From Aquisalimonas lutea (GTDB taxonomy: Bacteria; Pseudomonadota; Gammaproteobacteria; Nitrococcales; Aquisalimonadaceae), in assembly GCF_030409225.1 (NCBI RefSeq), contig NZ_JAUFPK010000007.1:113169-177168 (forward strand): 64,000 bases of DNA, written 5' to 3'. The first letter of the stretch is position 1. Each line of letters begins with the position of its first letter. The notes under the pieces are model-generated. The model saw only the letters and a list, made by a program, of their open reading frames with translations, was not told where the DNA came from and ran no database searches. A program made the translations under genes and the position numbers. Shown piece after piece: positions 1-8,065 of the stretch.

Positions 1-1094
1 GACTGGTGATAGCCGGACAGGCTGTCGATCATCACCGTGGTGGTCCCGCGCTGCTCCACCTCCGTGCGTACGCCGGCGGCGAACTGATCGGGGTTGTAGT
101 GCAGGGGCTCCACGGCCTCGAAGTGGAGATGACCGCTGTCGACCATTTCTTCCATGGGCAGGTTGACCTGGCGGCAGCGGCTGAAGAACGTGGACGTGCC
201 CTCGTCGAAGCAGTAGATCACCGAGCGCTCGCCGCGCCGGGCCGCCTCGCTCATGAGCTGGGCGCCGAGCGTCGTCTTGCCGACCCCGGTGGGCCCCGAC
301 AGCAGCGTGACGGTGCCGCGCTCGATGCCGCCGCGGGTCAGCGCGTCGAACTCCGGAATGCCGGAGCCGAGCTGCGTGTGCTCCACGGGCCGGCCGTGCC
401 GGTCCGGAATCAGGCGCGGGTAGAGCGTCATCCCGCCGTCACCAAGGCTGAAGTAGTGCGGGCCCTCGGCGAACGAGGAACCCCGCAGCTTGGTCACCAC
501 GCAGCGTCGGCCGTTGTCGGTATGCTCCAGGCTGATGACCCCGTCGCTGAGGAAGGGCAGGGCGTGGTCGTCCTCGCTCGCCGCCTGCTCGGAGGTGAAC
601 ACCACCGTTGCGCCGCTGGCGGTCAGGGTGCGCAGCAGCGACAGGACCTGCTTGCGGAACTGGAACGAGTCCGAGGCCAGGTAGCGCATCTGGCTGAGCG
701 AGTCGATCAGGATGCGCCGGGGCCGATGTTCCCGTACGTACTCCAGTATCCCGTCGTGGACGGCGTTGCCTTCGACGTCCCAGCTCTCCAGCAGGCTGTA
801 GTTGCCGCTGGCCACCTCCGCCTGCCCCAGCGAGAGGTCGAGCACCGCGACCTTGTCCATGGGCACGCCGCTGCGCTCGGCATTGCTGCGCAGCTGATCC
901 TCGGGTTCGCCGAGCGTGATGAACACGCTGCTCTCCGTGGGGTCGTTGACCAGGAAGTGCAGGCCGAGCGTGGTCTTGCCGGAGCCGGGTCCGCCGCGGA
1001 TCAGGTAGGCCCGCCGGGGAATCAGGCCTCCGCGCAGAATCGCGTCGAAGCCTGCTACACCGGTGAGAACTCGCTCATCGGCGTCGGTACCCAT
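1..1094 (-). CDS. KaiC-like double RecA-domain ATPase (partial, cut by left edge)
   Basis: The minus strand is open from an ATG at 1094 to the window edge (about 364 codons visible), so the 3' end is missing. The protein carries two RecA-like ATPase modules. The first has Walker A GGPGSGKT at residues 34-41 and a RILIDSLSQ Walker B-like strand. The second has Walker A GPTGVGKT near residue 266. This tandem arrangement is that of the KaiC/RadA-like family. In bacteria without kaiA/kaiB such proteins are signalling ATPases often linked to histidine kinases, not a clock. A weak GGGGAC lies about 8 nt before the ATG. The genes following it lie outside the window. Family assignment is firm; the role is open. 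An oppositely oriented open frame over the same DNA is a high-GC shadow. Confidence 0.85.
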   Translation of the reverse strand, partial: MGTDADERVLTGVAGFDAILRGGLIPRRAYLIRGGPGSGKTTLGLHFLVNDPTESSVFITLGEPEDQLRSNAERSGVPMDKVAVLDLSLGQAEVASGNYSLLESWDVEGNAVHDGILEYVREHRPRRILIDSLSQMRYLASDSFQFRKQVLSLLRTLTASGATVVFTSEQAASEDDHALPFLSDGVISLEHTDNGRRCVVTKLRGSSFAEGPHYFSLGDGGMTLYPRLIPDRHGRPVEHTQLGSGIPEFDALTRGGIERGTVTLLSGPTGVGKTTLGAQLMSEAARRGERSVIYCFDEGTSTFFSRCRQVNLPMEEMVDSGHLHFEAVEPLHYNPDQFAAGVRTEVEQRGTTTVMIDSLSGYHQ

Positions 1095-1457
1095 ACTTTG
1101 TCCCCGTTACTGTCGGTGATCGATCCGTCGCGAGTGCTTGTTCTCGGATCTCCCTGGCCGAGTGTTATGCTGCCTGCGCGGGTGTCGTGTCAGAAATCGA
1201 CAATGCTTCGCCTGGGCAGCTGCCATCGCATCCCGCGGCCTGGGTCAAACCATGGTGTGAGACACGGCGCCACGTGACAGCGGCCCACTGGGGTGCGGAC
1301 GACCGTCGCTTGGTACGTGTTCTTGATAAAGGAAGTCATTTAAGACGCCACTCTAGCTCCAGGGAGTTAATCGCTCAACACTGAAGTGCGATTTTGCCGA
1401 CAATTTCACACATCCGAGATGTCGGGCCGGGCGTCTTGAATTTCAGGAAAATATAGA
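1095..1457. other. Intergenic region between kaiC-like gene and XRE regulator
   Basis: This 363-bp divergent spacer must hold the promoters of both flanking genes. It is less GC-rich toward 1320-1457. Short open frames here lack ribosome sites and homology I recognise. The only structured element seen is a perfect dyad at 1410-1422, listed separately. Confidence 0.5.
1410..1422. promoter_or_regulatory. 13-bp dyad, candidate operator of the XRE regulator
   Basis: ACATC-CGA-GATGT is a perfect 5-3-5 inverted repeat centred about 42 bp upstream of the ATG at 1458. Its position suggests autoregulation by the downstream helix-turn-helix protein. This is inferred from position and symmetry alone. 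Confidence 0.35.
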
Positions 1458-1925
1458 ATGGATAAAGACATAAGAGAGCAGGTCGACGAGTCGTATGCTT
1501 CTCTTCTATCAGAACTCAAGAGAGAATTCCCTCGCCGCCTCAGGGAATGCATCGGTGAGCGCTCCGTGCATTCGTTCGCTAATGCGTGCGGGCTCAGCGA
1601 CAGCCTGATCCGCAAGTACCTCGCGGGTTCCCTGCCGGGCCTGGACAAGGTGGTCGTCATCGCCAGGGAAGCGGGTGTCAGCGTGGAGTGGCTGGCCACG
1701 GGCCGGAGCCGCGACGATTCCGTTACACGCCTCCCCGTGGAAGGCGTTCTGAGCGCTGAGTACATCGAGGAAGTGGTCGCCAAGACGCGCCGCGAGTTCA
1801 TCGCCCGGGGGATCAACCTGAAGCCGGAGGACGAGGCGAAGGTGATCCGGCTGATCTGCGAGTTCAATGCGATCGGCGCGTCGGGGCCCGAGCCGCTCGG
1901 CGCGGATAGCGAGAACGTCGGCTAA
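1458..1925 (+). CDS. XRE/lambda-repressor-like HTH transcriptional regulator
   Basis: A 155-aa protein. Residues about 22-66 form a lambda-repressor/CI-type helix-turn-helix segment (VHSFANACGLSDSLIRKYLAG, then EAGVSVEWLATG, a typical phrase after the HTH in phage-repressor-like regulators). The C-terminal part is helical and too short to contain the LexA/CI peptidase, so this is a DNA-binding protein without self-cleavage. AGGAAAA lies about 8 nt before the ATG. It stands alone between a kaiC-like gene and a convergent coiled-coil gene. A dyad at 1410-1422 could be its own operator. The regulon cannot be read from the sequence. Confidence 0.8.
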   Translation: MDKDIREQVDESYASLLSELKREFPRRLRECIGERSVHSFANACGLSDSLIRKYLAGSLPGLDKVVVIAREAGVSVEWLATGRSRDDSVTRLPVEGVLSAEYIEEVVAKTRREFIARGINLKPEDEAKVIRLICEFNAIGASGPEPLGADSENVG

Positions 1926-1985
1926 GTCCCGGCGGAACCGGGTGCGTGCCGGTGCAAGCCCTGCGGCATGACGGGCGCGGGCGGA

Positions 1986-3233
1986 TCAGGCCGGCTGGCT
2001 GTCTTCATGCAGCGTTGACTGGATGGCTGCTTCCAGGGTCTGATACTTCTCGACCTGCTTCTCCAGGCGCTCCGTCTTCGTCCGCTCCTGGCGCAGCGCC
2101 TGGTGCAGGCGGTCGATCTCGGCATCCTTGCGGGCGTTCTCCTCGGCTTCCTGGCTCGTGCCGCCGGCCTGGCTGCCGGGTACGAAAGCCATGCTGTCCT
2201 CCTGGGTCAGGCGGATGAGGTTGCGTACGCGCTGGCGCAGCCGGCGGTTTTCCTTCTCCAGGCTGCGCGCGGTGTTCTCGGCATCCTGGTTGTTCTTCTT
2301 CAGCCGCTGGATCTCGCGGCTGTAGTTCTGGCGGATCACCTGCTGGGCCTGCTCGGCGCGCTCGAGCTTGAACTCGAGATCGGAGATCGCCTCGTTCTGG
2401 TCGTTGAGCACGGCCGGGAAGCGCTGGCTGGCCGCGTCCATGCGCGATGACGCCGTATCGACGACCTTGTGCATGCGGTTCATGCGCTGCTGCCGTTGCC
2501 GCGCCCGGCGGGCCTGCTCGGGGTTGGCCTCTTCGTAGCTTGCAGCTGTCGCCTCGAGGTAGTCGTCGAGGGCGGCGCGATCGTTGGCGTAGGTCTGCAG
2601 GACGTTGCCGATCGCCTCGGTGGTGGCGGCGTCCGCGGGGATCCGCCGCAAAGCATCCCGCAATGCCGCGTTCTCGGCGCTCTCGTTCCGCGCGTAGCGG
2701 TGCAGGCGCGACCAGGCATCGCGGAACGGCGACAGCTGCTGGATTTCCCGGCGCTGACGCTCGACCTGCTCCTCGCGCTCCTTCAGGCTGTGCCGAAGCG
2801 CGTGGCTGGTGTCCTGCCTGGAGCCGGAGGCGCGCCCCGCGCCGTCCAGGGCGCTCGGGTCCATGGCGCGGACGGCGTCGATGAGGGCCTTCGTGGACGC
2901 GGTGCGCAGGTCCCAGATCTCGGTGTCGCGGTCCCGGGCGGCTTCCGTGTGCTTCTTGTCCTCCTCCAGGATGCGGCGCTCCAGGTTCTCCAGCCGGGTC
3001 TCGGTGCCCTTCTGCCGGTGGCGACGCATCGCCAGCGTGTTCAGGCGGTCGTTGAGAAACCGCAGGTGCGCATCGCGGCGCTGGAGGAGGTGGCGCTTCT
3101 CGGACTTGAACGCCTGGGCCTCGCTGAAGGCCCGGCGATAGAGCCACCAGGACACGCCCCCGAGCGCGGCGGAGACGATGGCGATCTCGACGGCGACGAC
3201 GAGAAAGGTCAGGAAGAGCGAGGAGCTGTCCAT
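1986..3233 (-). CDS. Membrane-anchored coiled-coil protein of unknown function
   Basis: A 415-aa protein with one N-terminal transmembrane helix (about residues 6-32, LFLTFLVVAVEIAIVSAALG and on), then an almost unbroken charged heptad-rich coiled coil (EKRHLLQRRD..., KNNQDAENTARSLEKENRRL). It probably lies in the cytoplasm as a rod attached to the inner membrane. Start choice: AGGGAG lies 6 nt before the ATG at 3233, but only 3 nt before an in-frame GTG at 3236, so ATG is preferred. I recognise no catalytic domain. Possible roles are scaffolding or cell-envelope organisation, by analogy with other single-span coiled-coil proteins; this is inference. Confidence 0.75.
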   Translation of the reverse strand: MDSSSLFLTFLVVAVEIAIVSAALGGVSWWLYRRAFSEAQAFKSEKRHLLQRRDAHLRFLNDRLNTLAMRRHRQKGTETRLENLERRILEEDKKHTEAARDRDTEIWDLRTASTKALIDAVRAMDPSALDGAGRASGSRQDTSHALRHSLKEREEQVERQRREIQQLSPFRDAWSRLHRYARNESAENAALRDALRRIPADAATTEAIGNVLQTYANDRAALDDYLEATAASYEEANPEQARRARQRQQRMNRMHKVVDTASSRMDAASQRFPAVLNDQNEAISDLEFKLERAEQAQQVIRQNYSREIQRLKKNNQDAENTARSLEKENRRLRQRVRNLIRLTQEDSMAFVPGSQAGGTSQEAEENARKDAEIDRLHQALRQERTKTERLEKQVEKYQTLEAAIQSTLHEDSQPA

Positions 3234-3439
3234 CACGGACTCCCTGGGACGGGAAGCCGGCTCCCGCGCTGGTGATGATGGCTTGCCGTTCGAGTGAGCT
3301 TACTTGAACGATGGTAAGGGACGTCGCGTGCAGTCTAGGAGGAGAGCAGCCACCTTAGTGTGATGATGTTCACACTGGAGAGTCAGCGCTTTCCGGAAGA
3401 GCAGAGGGTCGGCGGTTCCGGATGGTTCATGCCGGCCGG

Positions 3440-4183
3440 TCAATCCGGTTCACCCTGGCGGAACGTCGATGCCGGCATGTGCTCGACGATCCCCTGGGCG
3501 CGCCGCAGATGCTGCCACACCGCTGCAGCGGCGCCTTCGGCGTCGCCCGCCAGGATGCATCGCGCGATCTCGCGGTGCTCGGCCACGGAATCGGCGTACA
3601 TCGCCGGGGTCATCACGCCGCTGAGCTGCAGCATGATCAGGGGCAGCTGGAGCCGGCGACACAGGTCGGCGAGCTGGCGGTTGCCGCAAATGGCGAAGAT
3701 CGCCTCGTGGAACTCCCTGTTCTCCTCGTGGTAGGCCGTACCATAGCGCCGCGGTGCGTCGCTCCAGATGGGCGTGATGGCGGCGTTGAACCGGTCGCGG
3801 TTGTCGCCGTGGTCGATGGCCGCCGTGGCGAGCCGTGCCGCCTGGCACTCGAGGGGGAGCCGGATCTCGAACAGCTCGATGGTCTCCCGGTACGACAGCC
3901 TCCGCACAACCGCGCCGCGGTTGGGTACCAGCTCCACCAGGCCCTCGGCCGAGAGTCGCCGCAGCGCCTCGCGTACCGGCCCGCGGCTGATTCCGTAGTC
4001 GCGCGTGAGGTCCGCCTCGACGAGGCGCTGACCGGGGGGCAACGTGCCGTTCATGACACCTTCGCGCAGCTGCGCGACCACGCGGTCCACCGTGGTGCCG
4101 TGGCTGGCTGCGTTGCCGTCGCGTGAGCCGTTGGCCCGCGTGGCAATGCCGCTGTCCTGCTCTGTGCGCTCGTGCTCGTCCAT
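3440..4183 (-). CDS. GntR family (FCD/FadR subfamily) transcriptional regulator
   Basis: A 247-aa protein. The N-terminal winged HTH (about residues 30-98) has the GntR signature RLVEADLTRDYGISRGPVREALRRL. The C-terminal all-helical FCD ligand domain follows (about 105-235), with histidines in HEENREFHEAIF and EHREIARCIL that fit the metal/ligand site of this family. FCD regulators usually respond to small carboxylic acids or their CoA-pathway products and repress the adjacent operon. The gene is divergent from the citryl-CoA-lyase/TRAP operon starting at 4335. The spacer holds a dyad over a likely promoter, so local repression relieved by the operon's substrate is the natural model. Confidence 0.9.
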   Translation of the reverse strand: MDEHERTEQDSGIATRANGSRDGNAASHGTTVDRVVAQLREGVMNGTLPPGQRLVEADLTRDYGISRGPVREALRRLSAEGLVELVPNRGAVVRRLSYRETIELFEIRLPLECQAARLATAAIDHGDNRDRFNAAITPIWSDAPRRYGTAYHEENREFHEAIFAICGNRQLADLCRRLQLPLIMLQLSGVMTPAMYADSVAEHREIARCILAGDAEGAAAAVWQHLRRAQGIVEHMPASTFRQGEPD

Positions 4184-4214
4184 TCCCTGATGCCCGGTCT
4201 TCTGTTTCCTCAGG

Positions 4215-4241
4215 TTGACACGCTCATTATTGTCCTACAAT
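4215..4241 (+). promoter_or_regulatory. Promoter with overlapping GntR-type operator for the CoA-ligase/TRAP operon
   Basis: TTGACA (4215-4220) is a consensus -35. TACAAT (4236-4241) is a near-consensus -10 at a slightly short 15-bp spacing. The dyad ATTGT-CCT-ACAAT (4229-4241) is a perfect 5-3-5 inverted repeat resembling operators of FCD-type GntR proteins, and it covers the -10. A repressor bound there would block RNA polymerase. The first gene starts about 94 bp downstream, leaving a leader of roughly 85 nt. Confidence 0.5.
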
Positions 4242-4334
4242 CTCGTCTATCAATAAAGGTTACTGCCGCCCGGCGGCCGACGACAATCGCCGGTGCCGGA
4301 GACGACGCAATACCGCAGCAGGAGGAGAGGACCA

Positions 4335-5135
4335 ATGCAGATCGGCAAGGGGGGTGCGGCGACGACGGCAATCTGCACCGCGGACGCCGCCTCGATCACC
4401 ATCCGCGAGCGCGACCTCTGTGGCGACCTCATGGGCGGCATGAGCTTCACGGAGTATTTCTACTTCCTGGTGACCGGACGCCAGGCGGGCGATCAGCAGC
4501 GCTACTTCCTGGACCTCCTGCTGGTGGCCATCGCCGAGCACGGGCTGACGCCCACGGCCCAGGCGGCGCGCATGACCTACGACGCCGATCCGCAGTCGCT
4601 GCAGTCGGCCGTCGCCGCCGGCATCCTCGGGTGCGGGTCCGTGGTCCTCGGCACCTCGGAGGCGTGCGGCCGCGTGCTGGTCGAGGCCAGGGAGCGGGTG
4701 GCCGCCGGCGAGGACACCGACGCGGTCGTCCACGACATGGCGCGCACCAGCCGGGCGGCGGGTGAACGCTTTCCGGGCTTCGGCCATCCCCTGCACCGGC
4801 CTGTGGATCCCCGTGCACAGCGCATCCTGGAACTGGCCGAGCAGCGCGGGGTGGACGGCGCGCACCTGCAGCTGGCGCGGGCGTTCCCCGCTGCCGTGGA
4901 GGCGGCCTGGGGCAAGCCCCTGCCCATGAACGTGTCCATGCCCATCGCCGCGGTTCTCCTGGACCTGGACTTCCCTGCCGCCATGGTCAAGGCGGTGCCC
5001 CTGCTGGCGCGGACGGCCGGCATCCTGGCACACCTCGCCGAGGAGCAGGGCGACCAGATCGGCTTTCTCATGGCCTCGCACGCCGAGGCGGCCGTCGACT
5101 ACGTGCCGGGCGGTCGGCAGGGGCAGGGCGCATGA
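4335..5135 (+). CDS. Citryl-CoA lyase-like / short citrate-synthase-fold protein
   Basis: A 266-aa member of the citrate synthase superfamily. It is shorter than a full citrate synthase (about 430 aa) and matches stand-alone citryl-CoA lyase or the C-terminal module of ATP-citrate lyase. The conserved GFGHPLHRPVDPRA segment, with His151, corresponds to the GFGH(R)VYK...DPRA active-site loop of the superfamily. Family chemistry is reversible cleavage of citryl-CoA, or an alkyl analogue, to acyl-CoA plus a 2-oxoacid. Start: a strong AGGAGGAGAGG precedes the ATG at 4335; an earlier in-frame ATG at 4293 would add 14 unconserved residues. It overlaps the next gene by ATGA, so the two are translationally coupled. 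Confidence 0.8.
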   Translation: MQIGKGGAATTAICTADAASITIRERDLCGDLMGGMSFTEYFYFLVTGRQAGDQQRYFLDLLLVAIAEHGLTPTAQAARMTYDADPQSLQSAVAAGILGCGSVVLGTSEACGRVLVEARERVAAGEDTDAVVHDMARTSRAAGERFPGFGHPLHRPVDPRAQRILELAEQRGVDGAHLQLARAFPAAVEAAWGKPLPMNVSMPIAAVLLDLDFPAAMVKAVPLLARTAGILAHLAEEQGDQIGFLMASHAEAAVDYVPGGRQGQGA

Positions 5136-6460
5136 TGTTCGAGCCGGAGATCGAGACCCTGGACTGGGGCCTGCAGCGACAGCACGACGACGCCGCGTAC
5201 CGTGACCAGCTGGCCTACCTGCTCGCGAACTCGCGCTTCTACCGTGACAAGCTGTCGGCGGCGGGGTTCGACGGCCCCGCGGAGATCGGCGGTCTCGACG
5301 ACATTACGTCGCTGCCGTTCACGGAAAAGGACGAGCTCCGGGCCACACGCTCCGAGGCCGACCCCATCGGGACGCACCTGGCTGCGCCGATGGAGTCCGT
5401 GGCGCGCATCTACTCCACCAGCGGCACCACCGGCGTGCCCAGCTACATCCCGCTCACCGCGGCGGACCTGGACCGCTGGGCGCGCATCTCCGCGCGGACC
5501 TACGGCGCCTCGGGGATCGCGGCCCCCGAGCGGATCGTAAGCACCTACAACGCCGGGCCGTTCGTCGCGGGAGCGGCCCTGGACGGCTTCAACCGCCTCG
5601 GCCTGTGCCAGATCCCCGTGGGCATGGGCAATACCGAGCGCCTGATGGCCGCGGTGCAGCGGCTCGCGCCCCAGGCCCTCGCCTGCACGCCCTCCTATGC
5701 GCTGCACCTCGCCGAGTGGGCCTCGGAGCGCGGCATCGACCTGCCCGCCAGCACGGTGCGGCGCATCCTCGTGGCCGGCGAGCCCGGCGGCGGCGAGCCG
5801 GCCATGCGGCACCTGCTGGAGGAGGGCTGGGGCGCGCTGGTGACCGAGGCCATGGGCATCGGCGACATCGCCGCGTCCCTGTGGGGGGAGTGCGAGGCCC
5901 AGGCGGGCATGCACTTCAGCGGGCGCGGCTTCATCCACGTGGAGCTCATCGATCCGGCCACCGGCGACCCGGTCCCCATGGAGGACGGCGCCCAGGGCGA
6001 GCTGGTGTACACGCACCTGGTGCACGAGGCCGCCCCGCTGCTGCGCTTCCGCAGCCGCGATCACGTGGAGGTCCACACCAGTCCTTGCCGGTGCGGGCGG
6101 ACCGCGCCCCGGGTGCGCTGCATCGGCCGAACGGACGACATGCTCATCGTGCGCGGCGTCAACCTGTTTCCCACGGCGGTGCGCGAGGTGGTGAACGAGT
6201 TCGCTCCGTCGGTGAGCGGTGTCATCAGCATCCGGCCCGGACACCGGAGCGTGAACCAGCAGCCGCCCCTCAAGGTGCTGGTGGAGCTCGCGGAAGGCAC
6301 CGAGGGCGGTGATGCACTGGCGCAGCGCATCCGGCAGCGGATCCGCGACAAGCTGGTGGTCACCACCGATATCCATCCCGTGCCGTGGGGCAGCCTGCCC
6401 CGGAGCGAATACAAGTCGAAACTGATCGACTACTCGGAAGCGGCCGATCGGCAGGAGTGA
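5132..6460 (+). CDS. PaaK-like AMP-forming acyl-CoA ligase
   Basis: A 442-aa adenylate-forming enzyme of the phenylacetate-CoA ligase (PaaK) branch, with the usual length. The ATP loop STSGTTG is at residues 95-101. The C-terminal part has the acceptor-domain hinge and a metal/Cys motif (SPCRCGRTAPRVRCIGRTDDM) typical of PaaK relatives. It should activate a carboxylic acid to its CoA thioester with ATP to AMP. It overlaps the citryl-CoA-lyase-like gene by 4 nt and is followed 37 nt later by a TRAP binding protein. The natural reading is activation of the imported acid before cleavage by the upstream lyase. Aromatic acids, the classic PaaK substrates, fit the neighbours poorly. Confidence 0.85.
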   Translation: MMFEPEIETLDWGLQRQHDDAAYRDQLAYLLANSRFYRDKLSAAGFDGPAEIGGLDDITSLPFTEKDELRATRSEADPIGTHLAAPMESVARIYSTSGTTGVPSYIPLTAADLDRWARISARTYGASGIAAPERIVSTYNAGPFVAGAALDGFNRLGLCQIPVGMGNTERLMAAVQRLAPQALACTPSYALHLAEWASERGIDLPASTVRRILVAGEPGGGEPAMRHLLEEGWGALVTEAMGIGDIAASLWGECEAQAGMHFSGRGFIHVELIDPATGDPVPMEDGAQGELVYTHLVHEAAPLLRFRSRDHVEVHTSPCRCGRTAPRVRCIGRTDDMLIVRGVNLFPTAVREVVNEFAPSVSGVISIRPGHRSVNQQPPLKVLVELAEGTEGGDALAQRIRQRIRDKLVVTTDIHPVPWGSLPRSEYKSKLIDYSEAADRQE

Positions 6461-6497
6461 TCGACCCGGGGGCGTGTAATCGGAGGAGGAGAAGGCC

Positions 6498-7514
6498 ATG
6501 AAAATGAAACAACTGATCGCGACAACGGCGGTGGCGCTGGGCGCTGCCTGGGGAACGTCGGCTCCGGCGGCGGAGTACGAGCTCGACATTTCCACGATGT
6601 TCCCGTCCACCCATTTCATCCAGACACTGGCGCTGGAGAAGTGGGCCGAGGAGATCGAGGAGCGCACCGACGGCCGCGTGGCGTTCACCTTCCACCCGGC
6701 GGGATCGTCCCTGGGGGACGCGACGCGGCAGTTCGACCAGGTACGCAGCGGTGTCGTCGACGTGGCCGTCGGCATTCCGGCGATCCCCCGCGGGCGCCAT
6801 CCGCGCACGACCCTGATCGAGCTGCCGTTCACCGTTCCCGACTCGGATGTGGGTACGTGCGCGCTCATGGCAATCCAGGATCAGCTCAAGCCGGACTTCC
6901 CGGGCACCAAGATCCTTTCCCTGACGGTGACCGAGCCGAGTGCGGCCCACACGACCCAGCGCATCTCCAGCCTGGATGACCTGGAAGGCATGCGGATCCG
7001 CACGCCCACGCCGGCGATCACCGCCATGCTGGAGCATATCGGGGCAACGCCGGTGGGCATGCCGCCCACGGAGATCTACGAGAGCGTCGAGCGCGGCGTG
7101 GTGGACGGCAATATCATGCCCTGGGGTCCCGTGGGCGCGTTCAAGCTCTGGGAGGTGCTGGAGTACCACTACGACGCCCGCATCAATCCGGTGAGCATGT
7201 ACGTGCTCATGAACCAGCGCACCTACGACTCCCTGCCCGACGATGTCCGCCAGGTCATCGACGACATGAGCGGCGACTGGTTCACGCAGCGCTGGGGCAA
7301 GTGGTGGAGCGACACCGACCAGGACGCCATTGATGCGGCCCGTGAAAACGGCAACGAGATCATCGAGGTCCCGGACGAGGTGCGTGATCAGTGGCGCGAG
7401 CGCCTGCAGCCGGTCATCGACACCTACCTGGAGGAAGAGTCGGACCTCGGTGCCGAGCAGGCCCGTGCCCTGTACGAGGACATGCGTGCGGCGGTGGCGC
7501 GCTGCCAGGAGTAG
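6498..7514 (+). CDS. dctP: TRAP transporter substrate-binding protein (DctP family)
   Basis: A 338-aa periplasmic solute receptor. The signal peptide is about 25 residues (MKMKQLIATTAVALGAAWG, cleavage after SAPAA). The mature part has the DctP fold, including the segment around MRIRTPTPAITAMLEHIGATPVGMPPTEIYESVERGVVDG. The conserved arginine of that segment normally binds the ligand carboxylate. GGAGGAGAAGG precedes the ATG. It is the third gene of the operon, between the CoA ligase and dctQ/dctM. It should deliver an organic acid to the membrane subunits; exact substrate unknown. Confidence 0.92.
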   Translation: MKMKQLIATTAVALGAAWGTSAPAAEYELDISTMFPSTHFIQTLALEKWAEEIEERTDGRVAFTFHPAGSSLGDATRQFDQVRSGVVDVAVGIPAIPRGRHPRTTLIELPFTVPDSDVGTCALMAIQDQLKPDFPGTKILSLTVTEPSAAHTTQRISSLDDLEGMRIRTPTPAITAMLEHIGATPVGMPPTEIYESVERGVVDGNIMPWGPVGAFKLWEVLEYHYDARINPVSMYVLMNQRTYDSLPDDVRQVIDDMSGDWFTQRWGKWWSDTDQDAIDAARENGNEIIEVPDEVRDQWRERLQPVIDTYLEEESDLGAEQARALYEDMRAAVARCQE

Positions 7515-7590
7515 TCGGTAGGCCGCGGCGCGGCGTGCGGGCGCCCGGCGGCGCCCGCATGCCGGCCCGGGCTCGCCAGGAGAGATCGCC

Positions 7591-8058
7591 TTGCTCAAGG
7601 TAACGCGTGTACTGGCATTGCTGGGTACCGTCGCGCTGCTGGTGGCGGTCGCCCTGACCGTGACCGACATCGCGCTGCGCTCGGTGAGCCGGCTGACCGT
7701 TCCCGGTCTGACGGACATCGTCACCCTGTGCACGATGATCGGCGCGATGCTGGCCATCCCCTACGGCTTCGCCGCCGACGAGCACGTCTCGGTGGATCTG
7801 TTCACCAGCGGTCTGCCGGAGACGGTGCAGCGGCTTCTCGCCGTGGCCGCTGCGGTCATGGCCGTGGTGGTGCTGGCGGGGGTACTGTGGTTTTCGTACC
7901 AGCAGATGCTTACGGAGATCCAGTACGGGGATCGCAGCCAGTCCATCGGCATCCCCATGGTCTGGTACTGGCTGCCCCTGCTGATCGGCATGGCTGCCTC
8001 GCTCGCCGTCAACCTCTGGTTGATCGTTCGACTCTCCACCGGCCGGAATACGGGTTAG
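7591..8058 (+). CDS. dctQ: TRAP transporter small permease (DctQ family)
   Basis: A 155-aa membrane protein with four predicted helices (about residues 6-28, 45-62, 85-107 and 127-149), as expected for DctQ. It starts at a TTG: AGGAG lies 8 nt upstream and no in-frame ATG fits the first membrane helix. It sits between dctP and dctM with 7 nt before dctM, and forms the small subunit of a sodium-coupled secondary importer together with DctM. Confidence 0.85.
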   Translation: MLKVTRVLALLGTVALLVAVALTVTDIALRSVSRLTVPGLTDIVTLCTMIGAMLAIPYGFAADEHVSVDLFTSGLPETVQRLLAVAAAVMAVVVLAGVLWFSYQQMLTEIQYGDRSQSIGIPMVWYWLPLLIGMAASLAVNLWLIVRLSTGRNTG

Positions 8059-8065
8059 CCGAACT

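Noticed and set aside
6-1277. 423-aa open frame on the plus strand
   Set aside because: It lies antisense to the KaiC-like gene, whose Walker motifs are intact. The plus-strand product is low-complexity and matches no family.
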